From Sclerotinia nivalis (Eukaryota > Ascomycota > Leotiomycetes > Helotiales > Sclerotiniaceae), in the NCBI GenBank assembly GCA_029531795.1, contig JAPEIS010000016.1, positions 1,426,001-1,490,000 of the forward strand: a stretch of 64,000 bases of DNA. The letters are read 5' to 3'. The notes beneath the pieces were generated by a model, which was not told the DNA's origin, ran no database searches, and worked only from the letters and a program-made list of their open reading frames with translations. How positions within the stretch are numbered: the stretch's first letter is position 1; every line of letters starts with the position of its first letter. Shown piece by piece: positions 11,975 through 24,272 of the stretch. The translations under genes and the position numbers were made by a program.

Positions 11975-13610
11975 GATGCTGTTACGTTGAATTGCAAATC
12001 TTTTTAAATGGAAGATTGGAATATCTTCGGAGGAATGGCGCTTTTTTAATTGCACGAAATGGAGTTTAGGCGAAGGAGGGAAATAGGATGTCAGCGATTG
12101 GTTTGATATAACATCACTCAGTCCAAACAGGTGACTGCGAATTGCTTTGTTGGTATTGCTTTGACTTTGGCGCCGATACTACAATTTTGCTTGCCCCATG
12201 AGCAATATTTTATATTGTTTCCTTTGGCTTTGGCTTATTTTTCGCGTGGGTTGAAAGGGAGGGGAGGGAAGGGAAACTTTGCGGAATAACTTGATCGTCG
12301 ATACTTGTACAGTAGAAAGGACGGAGATTTTTGGAGTTTTCTCATTTTGATAGGAATGAATGGATGGATGAATGAGTGGGATGGGAGGAGGAAGGGAATG
12401 AATGATCAGGGTGGGGAGAGGAGAGGAGAGGAGGGGAAGGGAAGGGAAGTAGATGAGAACAGAGGAGTGGAGATGAGTTGAGATGAATTGATACCATCTA
12501 TGTCAAATAGATATTGACATTGACATTGACAATAACACCATCATAAAAATGAGCACTTTTGAGCCTCATGATTTTTGTCGACTTTTCATACAGAGTACTA
12601 CCCTAGTAGTATTTACCATGATATAAAGTAACAACACCCACTCCGCTCCGCATCATCTCTCAGTCCTTCTCCGCACGACCGACGAACCCCACATCACAAG
12701 GCTACGCAAAACTAACCAAACCCACCGAAACCACCACTGCCGCGTCAACCAATCGGCGTTTCATTCGTATGTAAGTGTTAATGTACCTACCCAGCAATGC
12801 ACAGACCCGTACGACATGGAACGAATTATGGAACATAAGGCGAGGCCACGATTTACTTTGTTGCGAGGGAAGAGTGATTACTGTGTCTTTTTGTGAAGGA
12901 AGGAAGGAAAGAAATACGAATTGACTTTTGTGTTTGTGTTTACTTCTTGAGATTTATTGGGATTGGTTGGGTTTTTGTGTATATGATTTTTTGTTTTTTT
13001 GATAGAGGGGTCTGTCTGTTTGTCTTTGAGGGAGATTGGTGATTGGATATTTTAGCTGGTGTGCGATTGTGATTGTTGGGGATTGCGATTGCGATTGCGA
13101 TTAGAAACGTGCTGGTTCTTAGTTTTCGGGCTACTTACTGACTGGTACATACATACATACATACATAAGTGAAAGCGCGGGACGATTGATTGATTTTAGG
13201 AGAGCACGCACGGCATAGTATCGCAAAGCAGAGCGGAGTATTGCAATTGGTGGATGCGATACTAAGAATTGAGGAATTGGATTGAAGTGAAGGATTTCTA
13301 CGAGTTGTCTGGTTTTGGTTTTGGGACAGGGACAGGGACAGGAATAGGAACAGGAATTCGAGGTTTAAGGACGGGGGATATTGAGGAAGAATCGAAAGAA
13401 ACGAAAGAAACGAAAGAAACGGACTGGTTGCGTGCGCAGTATTTCCTGCGATCATCTGCGACTACCTGCGAACATATCTGCGAGATTCGAGAGGACTTAG
13501 AGAATTGATACAAGGGAAGGATAGACAGACTGGGAGGAATTGCTGTTAAGGAATCTATAACTTTGTTCCTCCACAGGCTCAACTTTGTTTCGCAATTCCT
13601 CATCTGCGAT
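11975..13610. other. Intergenic, 3' UTR of psy2 and 5' region of alg5
   Basis: No gene recognised. It holds purine-rich GGGAAGG tracts (about 12255-12480) and several short tandem repeats: GATTGC units near 13075-13103, TACA units at 13146-13167, GGGACA units at 13323-13356 and CGAAAGAAA units at 13393-13420. Open stretches over these repeats are repeat translations (Gly-Thr and Lys-Glu-Thr runs) and not convincing genes. The last part before 13611 is presumably the alg5 promoter and leader. Confidence 0.6.
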
Positions 13611-14989
13611 ATGGCGGGTTTACTGGAGCTTCCATTCAATATATGGGGGGAATTGTTGGAGGTGGTGAGGAGTACTCCGAATTATATATTATTGTTGGCA
13701 TTGGTGGGATTAGTGGGATTGGGATTGGTTTGTGTAAGTTTATTTTTCGTTCTGTCTTCGGGATTGTATTTTGTGTTGTTGGCTTTTGCGCTGAGGATTG
13801 ACATTTGGTATCTTGGACAGCTTTGCTAATGTGATATTTATAGATATACGTATTTCTATTACTGGTCGCGCCAGTCCCAAGATCACCCTACCCATCAGAA
13901 AAATCATACACAACAACCACTCCTTCAGGAACCACAGAAAATAAACCCCTAACCTGCTGGTCCGATAGCTGGGTCGCGCATCGCGAAGCCTCCGTTTCAA
14001 AAACAAGCCCCTCTACAGAAAACGATATCAGTACCGGATTTATCGAACCCGCCTCAATAGAAATGAGTCTCGTAGTCCCAGCCTATAACGAAGAAGAACG
14101 ACTAACTGGCATGCTGGAAGAAGCTGTATCCGTTCTAGATAATACATATGGACGGATTCCCAAAGGAAAAGGGACAGGAACAGGCTATGAAATTTTACTC
14201 GTAAATGATGGGAGTAAAGATAAAACAGTACAAGTCGCATTAGATTTCTCGAGGAAAAATAATCTGCATGATGTTTTGAGGATAGTGACGTTAGAAGAAA
14301 ATCGAGGAAAGGGAGGTGCGGTTACGCATGGGATGAGACATGTGAGGGGTGAATATGCGGTATTTGCTGATGCGGATGGGGCAAGTCGGTTTACCGACTT
14401 GGGAAAATTGGTTGAAGGGGCGAAGAAAGTGATGGATTCTGAAGGGAGAGCTGTTGCGGTAGGAAGTAGAGCTTGGTTAGTTGGAAGTGAGGCTGTTGTT
14501 AAGGTATTTCTCTCTTCTATTTTCTCATCCCTCTCTTTGCTATTTATCAAATCCCCAAATCATCCTCACCATCATCATAAATACCCACGAAAATACTAAC
14601 ACAAACAGCGCTCCGCTCTTCGCAACGCCCTAATGCATTCTTTCCATCTACTCCTTCGTCTCCTCACTCCACCCGCTACATCCCGTATCCGCGATACACA
14701 ATGCGGATTTAAACTCTTTACACGAGCGGCTCTCCCTCATATTATTCCGTATATGCATGCTGAGGGATGGATCTTTGATGTGGAAATGCTTATGTTGGCT
14801 GAGAGTGCGCCGGGGGTTGGCGGAGGGGATGGAAATGGGAAAGGAGGAATAAATGTCTCAGAACAAGCAATTGGTTGGCAAGAAGTAGGTGGTAGTAAGT
14901 TGAATGTTATGTGGGATAGTTTGGGGATGGCGTGGGGATTGGCTGTTTTGAGGGGGGCGTGGGGGATGGGGGTTTGGAGGAGGAGGTGA
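13611..14989 (+). CDS. alg5: Dolichyl-phosphate beta-glucosyltransferase (Alg5)
   Basis: Transfers glucose from UDP-glucose to dolichyl phosphate at the ER membrane, making the Glc donor for the last steps of lipid-linked oligosaccharide assembly. Exons 13611-13733, 13844-14503 and 14609-14989 give 387 residues; introns are GT-AG (110 and 105 bp, the second with branch ACTAAC). An N-terminal hydrophobic anchor spans the first splice (about residues 24-50). The GT-A/GT2 domain starts at about residue 116 (SLVVPAYNEEERL); it shows LLVNDGSKD, GKGGAVTHGM, and the metal-binding DADG at residues 217-220. The C-terminal part has SRIRDTQCGFKLFTR and GWIFDVEML, typical of the family. A Gly-rich stretch (GVGGGDGNGKGG) between those blocks and the final conserved segment looks like a lineage-specific loop. 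Neighbours are unrelated in function. Confidence 0.93.
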
Positions 14990-16267
14990 GATGGAGTAAT
15001 GCGAAATAAATTTTGCATTTACATAGCTCTCTTTTGCCTGAAGATTAGTTGATAGAAAGTGCGGTGGTATGGATATAGAGGAAAGATGAAGATGAAGACA
15101 AAGAGAAAGAGGACGGAAAAGGAAAGAAAGGAGTTTGTTAATAGACCGGCGTTACATATTCTCAAAGTCGAAATCGAAATCGGATTTGATCAGACATATA
15201 CATATACATACATCTATCTAGTGTATATAATGTATATGTATATATATAAAAGATACAAAAAATATATCCAAGATATCATTATAGAGTAAATAGAGAAAAC
15301 CTATAGAAGATCTTTATATTAAATTAACAATCTCACATGAATCTCAATTATACTCTGATTATGCTTTGATTGTATTTGAATTTACGCGCGTGGGAAATGT
15401 GTAAATATACTCAAATATAAAGTATTGGTTTCAAGAGCTATAGTTCAAATATCTAATATATGAAAATTAGTAGATGGGATGAGAATATATTAGATCGGGC
15501 GAGAATAGAGTATATTGGATGACATTGGATGAATAATAACCATCGAGTTAGAAATTCAGAATTGGAATTAGAATTAGATGCAGAATTAGAATTAGATGGA
15601 TTTAGGTAGTGATAAGGAGTAAGGGGTAGATAGGTAGGAAGATAGATAGGTAGGAAGGTAGGTAGGTAGGAAGGTAGGTAGGTAGGAAGGTAGGATGGTA
15701 GGATGGTAAAATGATAGAATAATAGGATGGTAGGATAATAAAATGATAGGATAATAGGATGGTAGGATAGTAGGATGGTAGAATGATAGGATGGTAGAGT
15801 GGTAGAATGGTAAATAGGTATATTAGATGATAGGAAATAAGGAAGTACTATTTCCAAGTACCCTCCCTGTCTATCTGTAGCTATAGCGATTTTGAATAAT
15901 GGTGAGATGAAGTGGAAAGAAATAAGATGATATAATATAAGAATCAATGTAAGATAAAATGGGAGCAGAGAATAAATAAGAGTGCTTTTCATTCTAATCC
16001 ATTCCATCCATTCAATTCAATTCATAATCCACGCTACACATGCATACACGCATACATACTATAAAAGAATATCAAACTACCAAACCTCCATATATTCCTC
16101 ATTTTATCAAACCCCCCTCCTCCACCCCCCTATCTCCCTATCTCCCCACCTCCGAATCAACAAACGTAATCAAGTCCAATTTAAACCTTTTGATACTAAA
16201 AAGGTGGGGAAAAAAAGTCAATTTCCTCATCCATCCATCAATCAATCAATCAACATCTCATGAATAA
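14990..16267. other. Intergenic between convergent alg5 and TMEM16 genes
   Basis: No gene recognised. It contains AT-rich microsatellite DNA (TATACATA-like, about 15198-15252) and the tetranucleotide array described separately. Because the two genes converge, the region should hold both 3' UTRs and terminators. The long minus-strand open stretch at 15453-16007 translates the tetranucleotide array and is rejected. Confidence 0.6.
15625..15830. repeat. Degenerate GGTA/GGAA/GATA tetranucleotide array
   Basis: About 200 bp of imperfect 4-bp units on the plus strand (GGTA, GGAA, GATA, later GGTAGGATA-type composites and AATGATAGG). The left part is the most regular and the right part is decayed, as in an old microsatellite. 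On the minus strand it reads as Tyr/Leu/Pro/Ser repeats. Confidence 0.85.
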
Positions 16268-18925
16268 TCAAAGCTCCTTCTTTGATTCCACGGACCCGAA
16301 AGTGAGCATCGTTTTATTAATATAAATTTTTCCCATCGCGATAGTTTCTCCTTGTCCTCTTTGTCGTGCCCAAAATCTATTTAGTTGTTCGTTAGCTCTT
16401 CTATCATGTAAAAAATGATACCGCAACCTCTTTTTCCCTCCACGCTGCTCCTGCTTACCCACAAAGGAAAGAAAACATACCTCTCCTCAACTGTTCCACG
16501 GCCCCTCAAACTTGATTCCCTAGCATTCTCTTCCAACGTGTTTCTACTAATCTTCTCTCCTTGAGTAATTCCTCCCTGAGAGGCTTGTTCAGTCGCTTCT
16601 TGAGATTTCATTCCTTCTAGGTATTGTCTATTCATCACACGTGTGCATTAGTCTCCCAAAAATAAAAAATAAAAATAAAAAACGTCAAACCAACGAAATG
16701 AGGGGCACAAACGACGCAAACATAAGAGGAATAACGTACTTCCTAACTGCAAATCTCTCCTTTCGCTCTCTCTGTAATCCTGGACTATCAATTTTACTCA
16801 ATGCTAATCTGATGCCCCGTCTTAAGGTTAGATAGATATGTTCCGAGAAGAACATGGTGAGTAATAAACCCCATCCTGTCATCTTACTCGGTGTACCATC
16901 TGGACCAACACCATCTCCAGAGAAAATGTAAACAAGAGCAGCAGTACTAAGACTACCGAGCCAAGATAAGAAACCGAGAGCCTCGATCCATGGACCAATA
17001 GAATCTGCGCGCCATGGAACAGGACGTTGAGCTTCAAGTGCGATTTTCACGGCGTCACCGCGGAGTTCAACCCAATTGTTTACGAGGAATGCGAGGCCCG
17101 TTAGAGGCCAGACAACTGAAAACAGAGATAGGTAACCGAATTGAATGACCATCTCCCTGAAATCTGTTGCAACGTCATATATAGCAAGTTCGGCTTCGTC
17201 TCTCACGCGGGTCAAGAATTCGATTTCTTCTGGATGATCCATTTCTGGTGAATAAGAACCTCTACGCCTTGCGGCACGATCTGCTTGAACCTCTTTGTAT
17301 TTTCTGAAGACCATTCTCTTGACGTATGGAATGATGACCTCAACAGCGAAATTTACAATTTGTGCTGTGACGTTTTGATAAATAATCTGTTTCTTCAATC
17401 GATCAGGGTCAATTTGAAATCCGGCTTTTGGTACTGTCATCTGTTCATCGTTTTCGGCGAATGGTCTCACTGCCATTTGGAAAATGTCTAGATGAGGAAC
17501 AATGACTTGAGCGAATGGAACGTAGACAAATGCTGTGAGGAAAATTGGCATGTAGGATGTTATGAAGTTGAGGACGAAGATCTTTTGAACCATTGCCGCC
17601 TCATGTGCTATTTGAGGTCAGTGAAACTCAAATCAGAATACTAGGTGATTACTTACCGGCAACTATTTGATAGTTCTCAAGATCTGTCAATTTTGAGGCA
17701 ATTCCTGTCAAGAGAACAGTTAATGTCGGCATAAAAACAGTAAGAATGACAGTTGGCAAGAAGGTCTGCCTATGGTTAGCTGGATTCTCAGGTTTAGGAT
17801 TCATGTACATGCCAAATATGTTTTAAATGGTCCATCATAGACTTCTGAAATGAAGATTTCAATGGCAAAGCAAGATGCAATCAAACTTCCTAGTAAGACG
17901 GTAGCACAGAGTGCGAAAGGTATTTGCAGTAACTGATGGCTCAACCTTTTCACTGGCGAGTAAAACTTAATTTGTTCTCCAGTAACAGGATCCTTAATCT
18001 CACTGTCGGGTTTGAAATCCACTCTTTTGCGCTGAATCTTTGATACGCCTCGAACTCCCCACTGTACTGCAAGATCTGTTTCTTGTTTCTTCCAATATTC
18101 CGTGTAGACAATACACCATATGCCATTGACAATGGCATATATCGGGGAGTATTGACCAAAAAGAACCCAAGCGCAGAATCCGAATGCGGCTGGAAATACC
18201 AAGAACATGAAATAGGATTGTAAAAAGGCGAAATAGAATCCAATCCTTTCTCCAAATCTGTTCTTAATATCCTCTAGATCCTTGGTGGTTAGAAGATATT
18301 TTGTGGTGATTTCCGTAATCCAAGCCTTATTGAATGCATGGTCATGGAGGGGAAATATCGACTCGACTACCTTCCATTCCCCTCTCTTAGGCGTAATCCC
18401 GGCACCACCTTCAATTTTCGATTTGGTAATTAACAAATAAACCAATCTCAATCGTTCAGCCTCGGTCACTGGTTCTACCTTAAAAGCTTCTTGCACATCC
18501 TTCGCCGGTGCAGTTATTCGAACTCCATATAACCAATCCTGTACTCGCGAGCGATATACTTCGGATCTGAGTCTTTCCTTAGCAGCTTTGACGAATATTA
18601 GAAGTCCAAAATTATCTCCATTTCGTACTTCAGTCGTCAACCCAACATCATGGACAGCTTCGATAAGCTTTACGAATTGTGCTTCGGCTTGGGCTTTGTC
18701 TGGAGGGGTTGCATTAGTTGTCCGTCAGATTGAATACGAGAATTTGGCCTCTCATACCTGTAGTAGAAAAACGATAATCGATTACAAAGTCGACACTGCA
18801 AAATATCTGATCAGCTAATGTTTTTTTTTTTGTTTTGAACCCTTCCTATCTACTTACTCAAAATTTGTTTTCAAAGCACTTCCAAGCTCTGAATTTGGCT
18901 CATAAACAGCCTTGAGGGAAGCCAT
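16268..18925 (-). CDS. TMEM16/anoctamin family membrane protein (lipid scramblase/channel)
   Basis: Seven exons on the minus strand: 18925-18858, 18795-18758, 18699-17813, 17765-17657, 17607-16740, 16627-16481, 16376-16268; phases close exactly to 741 residues, close to the well-known Aspergillus fumigatus homologue. Family members are Ca2+-activated phospholipid scramblases (the yeast relative Ist2 tethers ER to plasma membrane). The soluble N-terminal domain is followed by about ten membrane segments. Typical blocks are FGERIGFYFAFLQSY, YTEYWKKQETDLAVQWG, DVATDFREMVIQFGY and, in the Ca2+-site region, NNWVELRGDA. The C-terminus is polar with a FWARQRG block. Intron 3 (17766-17812, 47 bp) can only be joined in frame as a GC-AG intron (GCATGT donor, CTAAC branch, CAG acceptor); the other five introns are GT-AG. 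The start is the ATG at 18925, followed by MASLKAVYEP. Divergently transcribed from the phosphoesterase gene. Confidence 0.93.
17766..17812 (-). other. GC-AG intron in the TMEM16 gene
   Basis: Reading the minus strand, exon 3 ends TATTTG at 17813 and the next exon begins ACCTTCTTG at 17765. The only GT nearby would leave the wrong phase with either usable AG. A GC donor (GCATGT), branch CTAAC and acceptor GGCAG give phase 0 and continue the expected membrane segment. Confidence 0.75.
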
Positions 18926-19387
18926 ATCGTCGAAGCAAATCTGCCCTTAGAACTTTGATCGATTGAAGTTGGCGCAGATATACTCGTAAATGGGTAAGAG
19001 TTTAAAAGTTGGTAATGAAGTAGAACCTGCTCTTTGTTGACATTGATAATATTTCATAAGCTTCAATCAAGCCAATAAACCACGAAAACCCCATGACGGA
19101 ATCATCGCTAAAATTGGAGATCTTGGATTTATCCTTGTCATTTATGAATAATAAATTGAAAGCTCGGCTTTGTTAGAAAACTACCCGGTTGAATGTTAAT
19201 TATCAGGTAATTATCTGTTATATTTGATAGAAATGTGTCTATTTTATCCTAATCCTAATCATTGAAAGGCAACTCTTAATTGAGGATTGTCCTAAAAAAA
19301 ATCATATTCCATCAATTCTTAACAGCAGATTGTTAAACTTACCCATCCGCCATCTACTAACTGGCGCCGACATACTTCAATTCAATC
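18926..19387. promoter_or_regulatory. Divergent promoter region, TMEM16 gene / phosphoesterase gene
   Basis: 462 bp separate two start codons pointing away from each other, so both promoters and leaders must lie here unless further 5' exons exist. It is AT-rich with poly-A/T tracts (for example an A run at 19295-19301) but I see no defined TATA box or operator that I could assign. Confidence 0.6.
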
Positions 19388-20425
19388 ATGGCACCCAAAC
19401 AAAAAATCATATACCCATGGTCTCGTCGAAACAATATATTCGATCCCCCGACCCCTCTTGATTCTCTCCTCGAATCTCCACTTCGCACGTTGATCTTCTA
19501 TCTCCACACAATTCTCCTTTATTTTCGAGGCGCATCCTTCAAACCTCCTCGCAGCAAACCTCCTGTTCGCGTCGTTTGCATTTCAGATACGCATTGCAAT
19601 ACATTACCAATTCCCCATGGCGATCTTTTAATTCATGCTGGGGATTTGACAAATGCCGGCACAGTGGAAGAAATACAGGCACAAATAGATTGGTTGGATC
19701 GACAGCCGCATAGAGAGAAAGTGTTTATTTGTGGGAATCATGATAGTTATTTTGATCCTAAGTCGAGGCAAGAAGAAGATAGGAAAAAGAAGTTGAATTT
19801 TAGAAGTTTACATTATTTGGAGAATAAAACTATTACGCTGAAATTCAAAGGAGGGAGGAAACTGAAAGTTTATGGATCGCCGGATATCCCTCAATGTGGT
19901 GGTTCTGATTTTGCGTAAGAAACTTGTGGTTCTCTGTGTAGACTTCGAATGCTAATTGTATCTGATTTTAATAGTTTTCAATATCAAAGACATCATGCAC
20001 CGTGGGAGAATCGTATACCGAAGGATACCGATATCCTAATTACACACTCTCCTCCTCGACATCACCTAGACATCAATCTAGGTTGCAAATCCCTACTCGA
20101 AGAAATATGGAAGGTTAAACCTCGACTTCATGTCTTTGGACATATACACTCCGGACATGGTCGTCAAGCTGTATTTTGGGATAAGGGACAAGAGGCTTAT
20201 GAGAGGCTAATGGAGAGAAAGAGAGGAGGTTTAATTAGGGACTTAATACCTAGTCTTGCATGGGTAGATGCCATGAAAGTGATTTGGTATGGAGTGAAGG
20301 GAATTTTATGGCAAAGATTAATGGTTGGTCCGGCAGGTGGTAATGGTGGATTGATGATCAATGCTGCAGTTGTGTACCAATCATCGACGGATGTAGGAAA
20401 TCCAGTCGAGGTTGTAGAGCTATGA
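19388..20425 (+). CDS. Calcineurin-like metallophosphoesterase (MPPED-like)
   Basis: Two exons, 19388-19914 and 19975-20425, with a 60-bp GT-AG intron, give 325 residues. All metal-binding blocks of the class are visible in order: SDTHCN (Asp67, His69), HAGDLTNAG (Asp86), CGNHDSYF (Asn117, His118), ITHSPPRHH, and VFGHIHSGHG. This is the arrangement of the MPPED1/2-like branch of the metallophosphoesterase superfamily, whose members hydrolyse phosphodiesters (cyclic nucleotides for some animal members); the substrate here is unknown. Residues about 34-46 before the domain are hydrophobic (LIFYLHTILLYF) and could be a membrane anchor. The start ATG is preceded by a 5' leader with no other in-frame ATG close by. 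Divergent from the TMEM16 gene; no functional link is evident. Confidence 0.9.
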
Positions 20426-21414
20426 ATGATGAACATAATGGGAATTACATTGCTACTGGCAGGTATATCATGGAGAGGACATGGAATTATAACCTTCTAA
20501 AGCTCATGGCTGAATTATGACATGTAATCTTCGAATCTGATACCATGACGATACACTCTAAACTCTTGGGGAATATTGTATCATTCTCTGGTACTTTGAG
20601 ATGATAGTACCTGGTAAAATATAATTCCCAATGATCAATATTATGTCAAAATACTTTAGACATCTCATCTCATCGAAACCCTCGGTATCTAATGCCTGTC
20701 ATATCATTGGCCAAATGCTTTACATCCTTAGCCGTAGCTCCCCCCGCATCCCATAGGCGGTGGGGTGGGTTCTCCGTATTGGATCTAACAAAGCACGGAG
20801 GTACGGAGATAAATCATTATCGAACCAAAGCATAACCTTTATTTGTATTTCGATTACCTAGTATAATAATCTATAATAATCATCCTTAAATATTTCCTAA
20901 TGCGAGATGAATATCTCAGCTCATGCAATAGAAACTAGACTTCAATTGAACTTTACCTAGGATCTCCAAATTTGCATTGACATAAATGCTTCTTTAGACG
21001 GTGAGTACTCGAGTACTCGAGTATTCCTGTATTCCTGTATTCCTAAGTCGGTAACCCTAGCCTAGTACCTTCTATTTCATTCGTTCGCCATTCATCCGAA
21101 AAAGCGAATCTGAGTCTGAAATGAGAGGCTGGATATGCCGAACATGGAATTCAATTCCTCAATGGGACCCTATGTCCTAGGTTATTCCCGAGGCTACGAG
21201 TAAGTCCGCAAACTATCTGCTACCAACTAGAGTAGATCCTAATCATAACTATTTATTTACATTGATAATATCTACACTCAAGTTCTCCTCTTCTTAGAAT
21301 CTTTTTGATATTTATTATCAATCATTCTCTCCCTTACATATTCTCTTTTCTTTTCACTGCCGTTGCGATTCTAGAAATACCAAAGCATTTCATTATCACA
21401 AGCTAAACGACAAA
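20426..21414. other. Intergenic, upstream of the lactate dehydrogenase gene
   Basis: No gene recognised. Near 20740-20800 there is a G/C-rich patch (CCCCCCGCATCCC and GGCGGTGGGGTGGG) that stands out from its surroundings, and near 20800 a repeated CGGAGGTACGGAG-like motif. At 21005-21045 short direct repeats (CTCGAGTA and TATTCCTG units) occur. Any of these could belong to the downstream promoter; this is not demonstrable from sequence alone. Confidence 0.5.
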
Positions 21415-23168
21415 ATGGCCAAGTTGACCGGACAGGAAGTAGCAGAACATAACTCAAGAGAGTCATGTTGGGTTATTGTTCATGTATGTATTTGCTTTAT
21501 TGTATGGGGTGGCAATTGACTAATTTTGATACAGAGAAAAGCTTATGATGTTACAGAGTTCTTACCTGGTATGAAGATATATAATTTACATCGAGAAGAC
21601 TCATATTGATCGCACAAACAGAACATCCTGGTGGACCTAAGATCATTCTCAAATATGCTGTAAATATTCCCCCAGATACATTAGTTGTATGCAGAGAGTT
21701 AACTTTACAATACAGGGTAAAGATGCAACAGAAGAATACGAACCAATTCATCCACCTGATACTCTCGATAAATTCTTGGATAAATCGAAACATTTAGGAC
21801 CAGTTGATATGGGTACAGTCGAGAAGGAAGAAAAGGAATTTGATCCGGAAGAAGAGGCAAGACAAGAAAGAATCGCACGTATGCCAATTTTGGAACAATG
21901 TTACAATTTGATGGATTTCGAGTCAGTGGCAAGAAGAACTATGAAGAAGACTGCTTGGGCATATTATTCTAGTGGTGCTGATGATGAAATCGTAGGGCCT
22001 TTCGCTTCCTCAATTCTTATGCAATTGCTAATATTAGTAGACTATGCGAGAAAACCATTCCGCTTTTCATAAGATATGGTTTAGACCAAAGATACTTGTG
22101 GATGTAGAAAAGGTCGATTTTACTACAACTATGCTTGGAACGAAATGCGATATCCCATTTTATGTCACCGCTACAGCATTAGGAAAACTTGGACACCCTG
22201 AAGGAGAGGTTGTCTTCACTCGAGCGGCAAAGAAACACAATGTTATACAGATGATCCCAACTCTAGCATCTTGCTCATTTGATGAAATCATGGATGCAGC
22301 AGGGGAAAATCAGGTTCAATGGCTACAACTATACGTTAATAAGGATCGAGAGATTACGAAAAAGATTGTTCAGCATGCCGAACGTCGTGGTTGTAAGGGC
22401 CTATTCATCACAGTCGATGCTCCTCAATTAGGAAGAAGAGAAAAAGATATGCGTTCGAAGTTTACGGATGTAGGATCATCTGTTCAATCAAGTAGTGGAC
22501 AATCTACGGACAATTCTCAAGGTGCAGCAAGAGCTATTTCGAGTTTCATCGATCCAGCTTTGAGCTGGAAGGATATTCCTTGGTTCAAATCCATTACCAA
22601 GATGCCTATCCTTCTTAAGGGTGTTCAACGAGTGGAAGATGTTATCCGAGCTGTTGAATGTGGTGTTCAAGGTGTTGTACTTTCTAATCACGGAGGTCGT
22701 CAATTAGATTTCGCTCGCTCCGGAATTGAAGTCCTTGCAGAAGTTATGCCTGTTCTTCGAGAACGTGGGTGGGAGAACCGTATCGAGATTTATATCGATG
22801 GTGGCATCCGAAGATCTACTGATATCATTAAAGCCCTATGCTTAGGTGCTAAAGGTGTTGGAATTGGTAGACCATTCTTGTATGCAATGAGTGCATATGG
22901 ATTAGCGGGAGTAGATCGTGCTATGCAATTATTGAAAGATGAGATGGAAATGAACATGAGACTGATCGGTTGTTCAAGTGTGGATCAATTGAATCCAACA
23001 TTGATAGATACCAGAGGGTTGGGTTCACATACTACCATGGTTCCAATTGATAATTTGGTAAGTTGGGATTTGCTTGATACAAAAAGACTCTTGGCTAACA
23101 CTGAATAGGGTATGTCAATTTATGATCCTTTGGCGAATCCCGCGGAGAAGGCTAAGGCGAAATTGTAG
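21415..23168 (+). CDS. Flavocytochrome b2-type L-lactate dehydrogenase (cytochrome)
   Basis: FMN- and heme-dependent 2-hydroxyacid oxidase (Cyb2 family): oxidises L-lactate to pyruvate and passes electrons through its heme domain to cytochrome c. Exons 21415-21483, 21535-21568, 21622-21659, 21716-21991, 22041-23057 and 23109-23168 give 497 residues with consistent phases. The N-terminal cytochrome b5 domain has the heme His in EHPGGPK (His36) and a likely second ligand in EYEPIHPPDT. The flavin barrel shows YVTATALGKLGHPEG, LQLYV, ILLKGV, SNHGGRQLD (catalytic His356, Arg359) and GIGRPFLYAMS. It ends in MSIYDPLANPAEKAKAKL. Unlike yeast Cyb2 it starts directly at the heme domain with no visible mitochondrial presequence, so a cytosolic place or another hydroxyacid substrate is possible. 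Last gene before the AT-rich island. Confidence 0.92.
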
Positions 23169-24270
23169 AGTTTGTAGATGAAGGTTATTTTTTTTATATT
23201 GTGGCTTTTTTGAATAGACAGAAGACTTGTACATACTAGGTAGATATTATATAATATATTTTATATATGCGCCCATTATAAACGTGATCATAGATTATAC
23301 ATTTATATACACGAACTATCGGCGATATTACTGGTGATTATATATAAATTAAGATCATTTTAAAAAACAATAATCTATTTCCCCTCTTTTTCATAAGGTA
23401 TCCACGCCCGAAACAATAGGGATTGATATAATGATGATGATAGTATTTAATATTCGTAAGGATCCGTAAGAGGTCCCGAACCTTCTAAAGGGTATTGGGA
23501 TGGACAATTCTAAAGATGTTTATATATAAAGATTTGATTTATTTTCTTTTTCTTTTACTTTTATAAATTTAAAGAAGCCGTTTTATCGTATAGATTACAG
23601 ATATTGTTTATTGATATTTATTAAACAAATCTTCTTTATCAATTAAATTGATCTATAGATTAAATTTAATTTCAAAGCAAAAGGAGTATTTCTAATCGAT
23701 TAAATATTATTAGTATTTCAAATCTATTTATTATAAACAATTCAGTTTAGAGTATTAGAATATAATCCTTTAAAATGATTAGATATATAGTTTTTAAAAT
23801 TGTTTTAAAATATAAAAAAGAGATTTGAATATTATAATATTCTTTTTTGGATTTTCGAAAAGAAGTTTTTGAAGATTTGTAATTAAATTAAAAGACAAAT
23901 TAGATATTCGAAACTCTTTTGTATTGAACTCAATAATAAAGAAACTGTAATAATTATCTAATAAAAGAATAAATATTTTCCTTATAAAAGATTAAATATT
24001 TTAGAATCTTATAATATCTATATATATAATTGAATTCAATATTATTATATTTAAAATGTTTATAATATTATACAAAATCTCTATAATCAATTTTAATAAA
24101 ATTCTCTTTAGAAAATCAAGTTTAGAAGGATTTGTAGTAGAATATCTAAATTTTTATCTTTATATCTATTAAAATAATCAAATTCTATTTCTATTAGATA
24201 TCTTTCTCAAATTTTAGTAAAGCTTTTATTATCGATCGGATTCTATTAATAGTAAAAAAGACTATAAGTC
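23169..24270. other. Start of AT-rich, RIP-like tract
   Basis: From roughly 23.2 kb onward the sequence becomes very rich in TA and poor in C/G on both strands. Up to about 23.5 kb it is the 3' flank of the lactate dehydrogenase gene, with a short less AT-rich patch at 23390-23515. I see no coding region; the rest looks like fully decayed repeat DNA. Confidence 0.6.
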
Positions 24271-24272
24271 TA

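Noticed and set aside
13269..13508. 79-codon plus-strand open stretch upstream of alg5
   Set aside because: Composed of Gly-Thr and Lys-Glu-Thr runs from short tandem repeats; more likely leader DNA.
15453..16007. 184-codon minus-strand open stretch
   Set aside because: It translates the degenerate tetranucleotide array at 15625-15830 (Tyr-Leu-Pro and Ser-Thr-Ile-Leu runs) and has no domain.
17801..17812. GT donor (GTACAT) for intron 3 of the TMEM16 gene
   Set aside because: It leaves a phase that neither downstream AG can close in the frame required by the next membrane segment; the GC donor does.
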